Made by a program: the position numbers and the translations under genes. Below, piece by piece: positions 54,794-63,200 of a stretch of 64,000 nt of DNA. The notes under the pieces were generated by a model that had not been told where the DNA came from, searched no databases, and saw only the letters and a program-made list of their open reading frames with translations. Numbering within the stretch: the first letter of the stretch is position 1; each line of letters begins with the position of its first letter. Source of the stretch: Arsukibacterium sp. MJ3 (lineage in GTDB: Bacteria > Pseudomonadota > Gammaproteobacteria > Enterobacterales > Alteromonadaceae); assembly GCF_000987765.1 (NCBI RefSeq), contig NZ_LAHP01000016.1:29504-93503 (forward strand). The letters run 5' to 3'.

Positions 54794-55210
54794 ATGATGC
54801 CATTATTATTAAAAACTGACCGCGCCGGGTTGCGCGCCTTTGGCTGGCAAATGAGTATTGCTGTGCTACTTATTTTTATGTTGCTGCTGCCCTGGCTATT
54901 TGGCTCGCTGGTAAATGGAGGGTTACCGTTATGGCCGGGGGGTATCTCAGCAATATTACTGCTGCTGGCCTGGTTTTATCCACTGGGGTTATATTACCCG
55001 TATCGGGCTTGGATGGCTTTTGCCACGGTAATGGCCTGGTTCAATACCCGTTTGCTGCTGGGCCTGGTATTTTACCTGATGTTATTGCCAATGGGCCTGG
55101 TGTTACGGTTATTGAGTAAGCTGCAGTATAACCGTAAACCAACGGCTGACAGTTATTGGCTGGCACCGGACAAAATACCTACCGCGAAAGATTTAGAGGA
55201 TCCGTTTTAA
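54794..55210 (+). CDS. SxtJ-like small membrane protein
   Basis: Membrane protein of 138 aa with two or three hydrophobic spans (SIAVLLIFMLLLPWLFGSLV, ISAILLLLAWFYPLGLYYPY, TRLLLGLVFYLMLLPMGLVLRLL) and a polar C-terminus ending KDLEDPF. That tail and the position behind a carbamoyltransferase match the SxtJ family named from saxitoxin clusters. Its stop shares bases with the next ATG (TAATG), so the two small genes are coupled. Function unknown; an adaptor holding the enzyme at the membrane is a guess. Confidence 0.78.
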   Translation: MMPLLLKTDRAGLRAFGWQMSIAVLLIFMLLLPWLFGSLVNGGLPLWPGGISAILLLLAWFYPLGLYYPYRAWMAFATVMAWFNTRLLLGLVFYLMLLPMGLVLRLLSKLQYNRKPTADSYWLAPDKIPTAKDLEDPF

Positions 55211-55362
55211 TGCAGGAATTTATCACTGATTTATGGGCTTTTTTACGGGTGCGCAAAAAAATCTGGTTGTTACCGGTTATTTTGGTGCTAGCCTTGCTGG
55301 GTGGCCTGGTAATAGTAAGCCAGCAATCGGCCTTGGCGGGGTTTATATATACGTTGTTTTAA
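55210..55362 (+). CDS. DUF5989 single-span membrane protein
   Basis: Peptide of 50 aa starting at ATG 55210, which overlaps the upstream stop by one base. It begins MQEFITDLWAFLRVRKKIWL and has one membrane span (PVILVLALLGGLVIV) and a hydrophobic end. This matches DUF5989, a small protein found next to SxtJ-like and carbamoyltransferase genes. It completes a three-gene unit. A frame starting earlier, at 55156, reads through the SxtJ coding end and is not credible. Confidence 0.78.
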   Translation: MQEFITDLWAFLRVRKKIWLLPVILVLALLGGLVIVSQQSALAGFIYTLF

Positions 55363-55505
55363 GCAGTTCTTTAGCCAGTACTTTACGGCTGTGTGCGTCA
55401 CTATTGGCTAACTGGCGTCAGATCCTGTAAGCTGCACGCCCTTCAAAACGAGGGCCACTGCAGCTGCGGCAGATTTTTCTCGCAGCCTTTATTGCGGGAT
55501 AACGC

Positions 55506-56744
55506 ATGCAATTTACCGATTTAAACCTCTCGAACGACATTTTAAAAGCCATTAGCGACAAAGGGTACACTACGCCGTCGCCTATTCAGCAACAAGCCAT
55601 ACCGGCGGTATTATCTGGCAAAGATCTTATGGCTGCTGCACAAACTGGTACCGGTAAAACGGCAGGCTTTACCCTGCCATTATTACAAATGTTAAGTGAA
55701 GGCAGTAGCCAGGGCCGTAAAGTGCAGGCTAACCAGGTGCGGGCGCTTATTTTAACCCCTACCCGCGAGCTGGCCGCGCAAATTGCTGAAAGCGTTAAAG
55801 TGTATGGTAAATACCTGCCACTGCGCTCAGCGGTAGTATTTGGCGGGGTAAGCATTAACCCGCAACTAATGGCACTGCGTAAAGGTGTCGATATTTTGAT
55901 CGCAACCCCAGGCCGTTTGCTGGATTTATATCAGCAAAACGCCATGCGTTTTACTCAGCTGGAAGTGTTGGTTCTGGACGAAGCTGACCGGATGCTGGAT
56001 ATGGGCTTTATTCGCGACATTAAAAAAATTCTGGCGTTGTTGCCAGCAAAACGGCAAAACCTGCTGTTTTCCGCTACCTTCTCTAATGAAATTCGTACCC
56101 TGGCTAAAGGCCTGCTGCATAACCCGGCTGAAGTTACGGTAACGCCGCCTAACAGCACGGTAGAAAAAATAGAGCAGTGGATTTATCCGGTAGATAAAAA
56201 CCAAAAAGCGGCGGCGTTAATTTCTTTAGCGAAACAGCATAACTGGCGCCAGGTGTTGGTGTTTACCCGCACCAAACATGGTGCCAATAAACTGAGTTTA
56301 CAGCTGGAGAAAGCCGGTATTAGCGCTTTAGCCATTCATGGCAATAAAAGCCAGAATGCCCGCACCAAAGCCCTGGCCGAATTTAAAGCCGGTACTATCC
56401 GGGTGCTGGTGGCCACCGATATTGCTGCCCGCGGCTTAGACATTGATATGCTACCGCATGTAGTGAATTTTGATTTACCGCATGTCGCAGAAGATTACGT
56501 ACACCGTATTGGTCGTACCGGCCGTGCCGGCGCTTCTGGTCAGGCTATTTCATTAGTGTGTGCTGATGAGTCAAAAGAACTGGCCGGCATTGAACGCTTA
56601 ACCAAACAGATAATTCCACGCCAGGTTATTGCCGGCTTTGAACCAGTGCAACAACTGCCAGACAGCAACCCGAACAGCAAACCCGACCGGCCAAAAAGAC
56701 CAAGAACCGAACATCGGGACGGCCGCCGTTCACCACGCAGTTAA
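55506..56744 (+). CDS. rhlE: DEAD-box ATP-dependent RNA helicase, RhlE type
   Basis: RNA helicase of 412 aa. Motifs in order: Q motif [11 protein letters not shown], motif [13 protein letters not shown], Ia [28 protein letters not shown], and in the second RecA domain [12 protein letters not shown] and [10 protein letters not shown]. The C-terminus is a short basic tail ([19 protein letters not shown]), the usual RhlE pattern. Roles in ribosome assembly and RNA turnover are family knowledge. A hairpin follows. Confidence 0.9.
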   Translation: MQFTDLNLSNDILKAISDKGYTTPSPIQQQAIPAVLSGKDLMAAAQTGTGKTAGFTLPLLQMLSEGSSQGRKVQANQVRALILTPTRELAAQIAESVKVYGKYLPLRSAVVFGGVSINPQLMALRKGVDILIATPGRLLDLYQQNAMRFTQLEVLVLDEADRMLDMGFIRDIKKILALLPAKRQNLLFSATFSNEIRTLAKGLLHNPAEVTVTPPNSTVEKIEQWIYPVDKNQKAAALISLAKQHNWRQVLVFTRTKHGANKLSLQLEKAGISALAIHGNKSQNARTKALAEFKAGTIRVLVATDIAARGLDIDMLPHVVNFDLPHVAEDYVHRIGRTGRAGASGQAISLVCADESKELAGIERLTKQIIPRQVIAGFEPVQQLPDSNPNSKPDRPKRPRTEHRDGRRSPRS

Positions 56745-56756
56745 GTGCATAAATTA

Positions 56757-56780
56757 GCTAATCGCACGGCTGCGATTAGC
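56757..56780 (+). terminator. Hairpin after rhlE
   Basis: Ten-base perfect arms GCTAATCGCA and TGCGATTAGC with a CGGC loop, 13 bases past the rhlE stop. No T run directly follows, so termination would be incomplete or Rho-aided. Confidence 0.5.
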
Positions 56781-56859
56781 CAGCCTGTTAGGTTGTTACG
56801 TTGTTATTACAGCAAATCTGAATATACTAAGTTACAGGAAGTTTAGGAGCAGCATAAAT

Positions 56860-58068
56860 ATGTACGGTTATATTGCTCGTCAGCCCATTTTCTCTGCTGA
56901 TAAAACGGTATATGGTTATGAGTTGTTATTTCGTGATGGTGAGCTAAACAGTTTCCCCAATATCGATGCTGACGAAGCGACCAGTAAGTTGTTATTGCAG
57001 CATCATTTGTTATTAGGTGTTGAAAGAATAACCGGCAATAAGCCGGCTTTTATAAACTTTTCTGCTGATACTCTGCTGCATCGTTTTCCCACCTCGATAA
57101 ACCCGGCCAGTACCGTAATAGAAATATTAGAAACGGTGCCGGCTACTGCTGAATTGTTAGCGGTGTGCCAAAGCTTGCACAGTCAAGGCTATAAACTGGC
57201 GCTGGATGACCACGACTTTGACCCAAAGTGGGATGAATTTCTACCTTACATTACCTATGTAAAAGTAGATGTATTGCAGTTTAATATGCTGCAAATTAGC
57301 CGTTATTTGCGGCGTATTGCCAGTTATTCGTTGGTGCTGCTGGCAGAAAAAGTTGAAACTGCTGAGCAATTTGAAAAGCTTAAAATGCTGGGGTTTCATC
57401 TGTTTCAGGGGTATTTATTTGCCCGGCCGGAAATGATGAAACAAAAGCAATTAAACTCCAGCAAGGCTAATTTGCTACTGTTGATCGCGGAAGCATCAAA
57501 AGTAGAATTAGATTTTGAGTTGCTGGCCGGTATTTGCCAGCGCGATGTCGGTTTATCCTACAAATTAATGCGCTTTGTTAATAACAGCCAGTTTGCTGCC
57601 CGCCAGCCCATTAGCTCACTTAAGTTGGCGATGGTGTCGATGGGCGAGCCGGAACTTAAAAAATTTATTGCGCTGTTAGCGTTGGCAAATTTAGCCGATG
57701 GCGTGCAGGACGACCGGCTAACCGTAGCATTAACCCGTGCCCGTTTTTGCGATTTATTAGCAGTACAAAAACGGTTATCGAATAACCCGCCCAGTGCTTT
57801 TTTAACCGGCTTGTTTTCCAACGTACATGAAATTATTGAGCAACCGCAACAGCTAATGCTAGAGCAACTGCCACTGCAAACTGAAATAAAGCAGGCTTTA
57901 CTGACGCACACTGGTTTGCTCGGCCAGATTTTGCAATTAACGCTGGCCTTTGAGCGCGGCGATTGGCAGCTTACCATCAATTTAGAGCAGCAAATAAGCG
58001 GTATTGCTGAATTAGCCGAGGTGTATCAGGACGCGGTGCGCTGGGCCGATAGTATTTTGGTTAGCTAG
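56860..58068 (+). CDS. EAL-HDOD signalling protein with degenerate EAL
   Basis: Protein of 402 aa. Residues about 1-200 are an EAL-like domain beginning YIARQPIFSADKTVYGYELLFRDG; the catalytic ExLxR is replaced by YELLFR and several metal ligands of active EAL enzymes are not recognisable, so c-di-GMP hydrolysis is unlikely. Residues about 205-400 are an HDOD domain (LLAGICQRDVGLSYKLMRFVNN, QPISSLKLAMVSMGEPELKKFIAL). This is the YuxH/CdgJ-like architecture, which in other gammaproteobacteria affects motility and surface behaviour. No partner gene is adjacent. Confidence 0.85.
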   Translation: MYGYIARQPIFSADKTVYGYELLFRDGELNSFPNIDADEATSKLLLQHHLLLGVERITGNKPAFINFSADTLLHRFPTSINPASTVIEILETVPATAELLAVCQSLHSQGYKLALDDHDFDPKWDEFLPYITYVKVDVLQFNMLQISRYLRRIASYSLVLLAEKVETAEQFEKLKMLGFHLFQGYLFARPEMMKQKQLNSSKANLLLLIAEASKVELDFELLAGICQRDVGLSYKLMRFVNNSQFAARQPISSLKLAMVSMGEPELKKFIALLALANLADGVQDDRLTVALTRARFCDLLAVQKRLSNNPPSAFLTGLFSNVHEIIEQPQQLMLEQLPLQTEIKQALLTHTGLLGQILQLTLAFERGDWQLTINLEQQISGIAELAEVYQDAVRWADSILVS

Positions 58069-58098
58069 CTGCCTTGGCATAGCGTCTTTGTAAAACAC

Positions 58099-58116
58099 GC
58101 TGCATACGTATGCAGC
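58099..58116. promoter_or_regulatory. Palindromic operator, alpha-glucan regulon, site D
   Basis: Perfect 18-bp palindrome, identical to site A at 30487, located 72 bases before the GH13 start and 30 bases after the EAL-HDOD stop. Confidence 0.75.
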
Positions 58117-58187
58117 AAAAAAAGCCAGCCATTACGGTTTATTCTGCGCTAACTTAAGCGGTTAATATAGCGACAGGGTAAACAGCC

Positions 58188-60170
58188 ATGATTAAACATT
58201 TTCAAAAAAACCACCGCCTTTCTCCCCAGAATATCAATATGTTGCTGGCAGGGGTTTTTGCCTTTAGTGTAACCAGCTGCGGCCAGCCGCCCTTAGAGCA
58301 AGGCCCGTTAGCACAGGCCACGCCAGCACAAGCTGAAACTCGGCCTTTACCTGAACTTACCAGTGATGGTAAGCCGGTGGTGTATCAGGTATTTACCCGC
58401 TTATTTGGCAACACTAACACCAATAATTCCCCCTGGGGCACACTGCAAGAAAACGGCGTGGGTAAGTTTAATGACTTTACCGATGAGGCCCTTACGGGCA
58501 TTAGGGCACTTGGCACCAGCCATATCTGGTATACCGGCGTGCCGCATCATGCGTTAATTAATGATTACACGGCCTACGGTATTAGCCTGGACGATCCGGA
58601 TGTGGTTAAAGGCCGTGCCGGCTCGCCCTATGCGGTAAAAGATTATTACAGTGTAAGCCCCGATTTAGCCGTTAACCCGGCTAACCGGTTGGCCGAATTT
58701 AAAGCGTTAATCGAGCGCACGCATCGGCACGGTATGCAGGTAGTAATAGATATTGTGCCAAACCACGTGGCGCGCGATTATCAGTCGCTGGCAAAACCAG
58801 CGGGCGTAACCGATTTTGCTGCCAGTGACGATAATAGTGTCGACTATGCCCGCGATAATAATTTTTATTATGTACCGGGCCAGCCGTTTCAGGTGCCTGA
58901 GTGGCCTTCTACTTATCAGGTATTGGGCGGCGAGCCGCACCCCGGCGCTGACGGTAAATTTGCTGAAAACCCGGCTAAATGGACCGGTAATGGTGCCCGC
59001 GCTGCTAAACCAGCCTTTGACGACTGGTACGAAACGGTAAAAATTAACTATGGCGTGCGGCCGGACGGCAGCCTCGATTTCGATAGCCTGCCGGCTAGCT
59101 ACGCTGAAAAAGACTGGCAAGCGCATTATCAGTTCTGGCAGGGAAAGGACGTGCCGGACTCCTGGCAGAAATTTCGTGACATTACACTGTACTGGCTCGA
59201 TTTCGGCGTAGATGGCTTTCGCTATGATATGGCTGAAATGGTGCCGGTTGAATTCTGGAGCTATTTAAACTCGCATATTAAACAGCGGAACCCCAATGCA
59301 TTTTTGCTGGCGGAAGTGTATCAACCGGCGTTATATCGTGATTACATAAAACTGGGGTTAATGGATTACCTGTACGACAAGGTCGAATTTTACGACAGCT
59401 TAAAGCTGGTAATGCAGGGTAAGGGGCCTACCTCAGCGTTAGTGGAAACTCAGCAACGCATGACCGATATTGAACAGCATATGTTGCACTTTTTGGAAAA
59501 CCATGACGAGCAGCGTATTGCTAGCCCCGAATTTGCCGGTGATGCCCGCAAAGGCATGCCCGCCATGGTGGTGTCGGCGCTAATTAGTACCTCGCCCACC
59601 ATGCTGTATTTTGGTCAGGACGTGGGTGAGCCGGGTGCCGACAATGCCGGTTTTGGTAAGCCAAGCCGTACTAGTATTTTTGATTACATTGGTGTGCCGC
59701 ACCATCAGCGCTGGATGAATGGTGGTAAATTTGATGGCGGCGCGCTAACGGCTAACGAGGCGGCGCTGCGCGATTTTTATCTGCGGTTAATGCGCTTCAG
59801 TGCCAGTGCGCCGGCGTTACTGGGTGATTACTATCAGCTGCATAGCGCTAACCTGGCCAATAATACGGCTTATGGCGAGCAGCAACTGGCTTTTGCCCGC
59901 TATAGCAGTTCCAGGCAGCAAGCTAGCCAGCAATTAATTGTGGTCAGTAATTTTAACGCGCAACACCCCAGCCAGTTTGAGTTGATACTACCGGCAGAGC
60001 TGATCAGTAAGTGGCAACTGGCAGAGGGGCAGTATGCTCTGGTAAATCAGTTAGCCGCTGAGTTAACAGAGCATACGGCAGAGCTGCGGGTTACAAATGG
60101 CGTAGGGCGGGTTACTATTGCGCTGGCGCCGCTGGCTTCAGTGGTGTATCAGTTGCCGTATCAGGAGTAA
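58188..60170 (+). CDS. GH13 alpha-amylase-family lipoprotein
   Basis: Glycoside hydrolase of 660 aa. Lipobox VTSC near residue 31 after a longish basic N-terminus. GH13 set: VIDIVPNHVARD, nucleophile D347 in GVDGFRYDMAEM, acid/base E376 in LLAEVYQ, and D440 in FLENHDEQR. A long insertion between the VIDIVPNH motif and the nucleophile (about residues 200-320) carries WPSTYQVLGGEPHPG and is not typical of small amylases. C-terminal beta domain present. The GH31 gene follows two bases after the stop, so they form an operon under operator D. Confidence 0.9.
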   Translation: MIKHFQKNHRLSPQNINMLLAGVFAFSVTSCGQPPLEQGPLAQATPAQAETRPLPELTSDGKPVVYQVFTRLFGNTNTNNSPWGTLQENGVGKFNDFTDEALTGIRALGTSHIWYTGVPHHALINDYTAYGISLDDPDVVKGRAGSPYAVKDYYSVSPDLAVNPANRLAEFKALIERTHRHGMQVVIDIVPNHVARDYQSLAKPAGVTDFAASDDNSVDYARDNNFYYVPGQPFQVPEWPSTYQVLGGEPHPGADGKFAENPAKWTGNGARAAKPAFDDWYETVKINYGVRPDGSLDFDSLPASYAEKDWQAHYQFWQGKDVPDSWQKFRDITLYWLDFGVDGFRYDMAEMVPVEFWSYLNSHIKQRNPNAFLLAEVYQPALYRDYIKLGLMDYLYDKVEFYDSLKLVMQGKGPTSALVETQQRMTDIEQHMLHFLENHDEQRIASPEFAGDARKGMPAMVVSALISTSPTMLYFGQDVGEPGADNAGFGKPSRTSIFDYIGVPHHQRWMNGGKFDGGALTANEAALRDFYLRLMRFSASAPALLGDYYQLHSANLANNTAYGEQQLAFARYSSSRQQASQQLIVVSNFNAQHPSQFELILPAELISKWQLAEGQYALVNQLAAELTEHTAELRVTNGVGRVTIALAPLASVVYQLPYQE

Positions 60171-60172
60171 AC

Positions 60173-62596
60173 ATGCGCTATTTTCTATCATTAGGCCGCT
60201 TACTAACCGCCTTTAGCTTGCTGGCCATGTTTAGCCTGGCTGCTGCTGATTATCAGTCACATCGCCAGCTGGGTAATCAGCTATTATTGACCACCAGCGA
60301 GGGTGAGCTGGCTATAACTTTTTTTCAGCCACAAGTGGCCGAAGTGCATTATCAACCAGCGGGTTATCAGCAACTGCCCTCGTTTGCTATTGGCAGCCAG
60401 CCAGTGCCATTAACCCTTACTGTAGCCGATAACGGTGATCACTTACTGTATCGTTCGGCTGAAATGCGCATTAAGGTGGCGAAATCGCCGCTTAAACTCA
60501 GTTTTTATAAAGGCGAGCAGCTAATTACCGAAGAGCAACCTGGTTTTTTCCGTGAGAACGGCCAGTTGGGCTTTAAATTTGCGTTAACGGCGCAAGAAAA
60601 GCTGTTTGGTGCCGGCCAGCGGGTGCTGGGGATGGACCGTCGTGGTCACCGGCTGCCGTTATATAACAAAGCACACTACGGTTACAGTACGCAGTCTACG
60701 CAAATGTATTTTAGTTTGGCTGGGGTTATGTCCAGTAACAAATATATGCTGTTATTTGACAACTCGGCCAGTGGTCATATTGATTTAGGTAAAACCGCCG
60801 CCAATACGCTGGAATTTAGTGCAATGGGTGGCCGCAGTGCCTATATCGTGGTGGCGGGCGACAGCTTCCCCGAGCTTATCGACAACTACCTGAGTGTTAG
60901 CGGTAAGCCACCACTGCCAGCACGCTGGACGCTGGGCAGTTATGCTTCACGGTTTGGGTATCGTAGTGAAGCAGAAGCGCGGGCAGTGGTTAAAAAATAC
61001 CGCGAGCTGGGCCTGCCGCTCGATGCCATCGTGCTGGATTTATACTGGTTCGGCCCGGATATTAAAGGCCATATGGGTAACCTTGACTGGGACCGAGAAG
61101 CGTTTCCTGAGCCTGAGCAAATGCTGGCCGATTTTAAAGCCGATGGCGTCAACACAATTTTAGTGACCGAGCCGTTTGTGCTTACCAGTTCAACACGCTG
61201 GCAAGAAGCAGTAGCCGCCGGTGTATTAGCCACGGCGCCCGATGGCTCGCCAAAAACCTTTGATTTTTACTTTGGTAATACCGGCTTAATTGACGTGTTT
61301 AACCCGGTAGCGGCCGATTGGTTTTGGCAAATATACAAAGACTTAGCCGAGCAAGGTGTGGCCGGGGTATGGGGCGACTTAGGCGAGCCAGAAGTTCACC
61401 CTGCCGACACCCAGCATATGCTGGGCAGTGCCGATGAAATACATAATGCCTATGGCCATCGCTGGGCAGAGCTGGTGTACCGTGGCTATAAGCGCAACTT
61501 TGCTGACACCCGGCCGTTTATTATGATGCGTGCCGGCAGTCTGGGCTCGCAGCGTTACGGCATGGTGCCCTGGACCGGCGATGTTGAACGCAGCTGGGGT
61601 GGTTTGCAGCCGCAGGTAGAATTAGCGCTGCAAATGAGCTTGTTCGGCTTTGGTTATATTCATTCTGACTTAGGTGGCTTTGCCGGTGGCGAAGAATTTG
61701 ATGCCGAGTTATACATTCGCTGGCTGCAATATGGGGTGTTTCAGCCGGTGTATCGGCCTCATGCGCAGGAGCATATTGCACCAGAGCCGGTGTTTCATAG
61801 CAAGCAGGTTATTGACACTCTGCGGCCTTACCTTAACTTGCGTTATCAGCTGCTACCCTATTTGTATACCATGGCCTGGCAGCACAGCCAAACGGGCATG
61901 CCACTAATGCGGCCGCTGTTTTTCCTCGATGAAAGCAACACCGATTTTATGGATGAAACCAACAGTTATCTGTGGGGCGATGCCTTTTTAGTGGCACCGG
62001 TAACCAAACCGGGTGTAACACGCTGGCCGGTAAATATGCCTGCAGGGGTCTGGTTCGACTTTTTTAGCGGTAAGCGTTATGTCGGCGGCCAGAAAACAGA
62101 CATACCGGTAACGCTTGATACGCTGCCGGTATTGGTAAAAGCCGGTAGTTTTCTGCCAATGGTGGCGCCAATGGCCAGCACCCGTGATTACAGCTCAAAA
62201 GCGTTAACGGTACATTATTATGACGATAGTTCAGTAAGTTGCAGTAAAGGCTACATGTATGAAGACGATGGTATTAGCGCTAACAGCACTGAAAACAGCA
62301 ACTATGAGCTGCTGAATTTCTATTCGCTGGCTGATGATAATGGCCTGAAACTGGAGTTTAGTCGCAGTGGCGGCGATTACGCCGGCAAGCCGGCAAGCCG
62401 CGAGCTAACCGTAGTGCTGCATAATCAGCCAGTTAAAGCCCGCCGGGTAACGGTAAATGGCCAGTTTATTGCCATTGTCGCCCAGCCACAGCGTTTTGCC
62501 CGCCAGCAAAATGTGGCGTACTACGATAAAGCCAGCCAGCAATTACACATTAAAACGCACTGGCAGGGCGAAAAGCTACAATTAGCGGTGCGCTAG
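60173..62596 (+). CDS. GH31 alpha-glucosidase, exported
   Basis: Family 31 glycosidase of 807 aa with signal peptide ending at LAAAD. It releases glucose from the non-reducing ends of alpha-glucosides, or acts on related linkages. N-terminal beta sandwich, then the barrel with LPLDAIVLDLYWFG, nucleophile D402 in GVWGDLGEPE, acid/base D470 in VPWTGDVERSW and IHSDLGGF, then C-terminal beta domains with ADNGLKLEFSRSG-like strands. The ATG at 60173 lies two bases past the GH13 stop; the AGGAG of that coding end is its ribosome site. A 9-bp inverted repeat overlaps the stop codon. Confidence 0.92.
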   Translation: MRYFLSLGRLLTAFSLLAMFSLAAADYQSHRQLGNQLLLTTSEGELAITFFQPQVAEVHYQPAGYQQLPSFAIGSQPVPLTLTVADNGDHLLYRSAEMRIKVAKSPLKLSFYKGEQLITEEQPGFFRENGQLGFKFALTAQEKLFGAGQRVLGMDRRGHRLPLYNKAHYGYSTQSTQMYFSLAGVMSSNKYMLLFDNSASGHIDLGKTAANTLEFSAMGGRSAYIVVAGDSFPELIDNYLSVSGKPPLPARWTLGSYASRFGYRSEAEARAVVKKYRELGLPLDAIVLDLYWFGPDIKGHMGNLDWDREAFPEPEQMLADFKADGVNTILVTEPFVLTSSTRWQEAVAAGVLATAPDGSPKTFDFYFGNTGLIDVFNPVAADWFWQIYKDLAEQGVAGVWGDLGEPEVHPADTQHMLGSADEIHNAYGHRWAELVYRGYKRNFADTRPFIMMRAGSLGSQRYGMVPWTGDVERSWGGLQPQVELALQMSLFGFGYIHSDLGGFAGGEEFDAELYIRWLQYGVFQPVYRPHAQEHIAPEPVFHSKQVIDTLRPYLNLRYQLLPYLYTMAWQHSQTGMPLMRPLFFLDESNTDFMDETNSYLWGDAFLVAPVTKPGVTRWPVNMPAGVWFDFFSGKRYVGGQKTDIPVTLDTLPVLVKAGSFLPMVAPMASTRDYSSKALTVHYYDDSSVSCSKGYMYEDDGISANSTENSNYELLNFYSLADDNGLKLEFSRSGGDYAGKPASRELTVVLHNQPVKARRVTVNGQFIAIVAQPQRFARQQNVAYYDKASQQLHIKTHWQGEKLQLAVR

Positions 62597-62604
62597 CACC
62601 GCTA
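62583..62604 (+). terminator. Hairpin at the end of the GH31 gene
   Basis: Arms TAGCGGTGC and GCACCGCTA around GCTA, overlapping the last codons and stop of the GH31 gene. No T run follows; weak call. Confidence 0.4.
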
Positions 62605-62639
62605 GAGCCTGGCCGTTAACAGGTACAGTTAATAATTGT

Positions 62640-62822
62640 AACAATTTGATCTAACCCTTAAGGTTCCCTAGGGGTAATTGCTCGGACGGTTACGGAATAC
62701 GCATGGATTGCGCTTCATCATTCTAAGTGAAACGCCCTGTGCGGAGTCGTCTGGGCCGACATTTCGGTGCAGGGTGTTGTGGGGGCTGGAGGCTAGATAC
62801 CTCTGGCTACCCGATTAGGCCT
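62640..62822. other. Unexplained structured intergenic DNA
   Basis: No gene in about 180 bases, but three potential hairpins: an arm pair around ACCCTTAAGG/CCTAGGGGT (62650-62676), CCCTG...CAGGG with an inner GTCG...CGAC (about 62736-62779), and GCTGGAGG/CCTCTGGC (about 62786-62809). The base composition is higher in GC than the AT-rich genes that follow. I considered tmRNA, group II intron domain V, retron and IS ends and could not confirm any. It may be an unknown small RNA or the end of a lost mobile element. Confidence 0.3.
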
Positions 62823-63200
62823 TTATTCACTGAAAAACCCAAGATAATTGAGTAATACTAATAAAGCGCCTGATAGCCCCGAAATTGTTAATAACCAATA
62901 AAACACAAAACCTAAAACCTGATCGAGTTTAGTTGTATTTTCAAATAATATAGTTGCATTAGCATACATAAATGAAAACCTGCTATTTTCAATCTTTTTT
63001 GTCCAAGACCTTGGAAGCGAAAACGCTTGAGCAACATTAATAATATCCCAACCACTCGCATACTCTAAACCAAGAGCGTCTTTTGTCTTTGGATTTTTTC
63101 TTAATTTTCTAACAGTTACTTGACCAAATACTACATATAAAATACACGCAATAAGCATGAAAATAGCAACAAAGCCTAATAATTGAGAAAATATACTCAC
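62823..63200 (-). CDS. Candidate immunity protein, small membrane protein
   Basis: Protein of 125 aa from the GTG at 63200, whose GTGA overlaps the stop codon of the upstream toxin-like gene; AGGTG precedes it. A frame open to 63236 would overlap that gene by 40 bases and is less likely. It has one N-terminal membrane span (LLGFVAIFMLIACILYVVFG), a basic loop (TVRKLRKNPKTK) and two C-terminal spans (VLGFVFYWLLTISGLSGALLVLLNYLG). No known family recognised. Small multi-span proteins coupled behind membrane-active effectors are usually cognate immunity proteins, so this is an inference from context. AT-rich relative to the window. Confidence 0.6.
   Translation of the reverse strand: MSIFSQLLGFVAIFMLIACILYVVFGQVTVRKLRKNPKTKDALGLEYASGWDIINVAQAFSLPRSWTKKIENSRFSFMYANATILFENTTKLDQVLGFVFYWLLTISGLSGALLVLLNYLGFFSE

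Noticed and set aside
62640..62822. tmRNA, group II intron domain V, attC site or retron RNA
   Set aside because: No tag reading frame or tRNA-like end, no domain V signature, no GTTRRRY/RYYYAAC pairing and no reverse transcriptase nearby.
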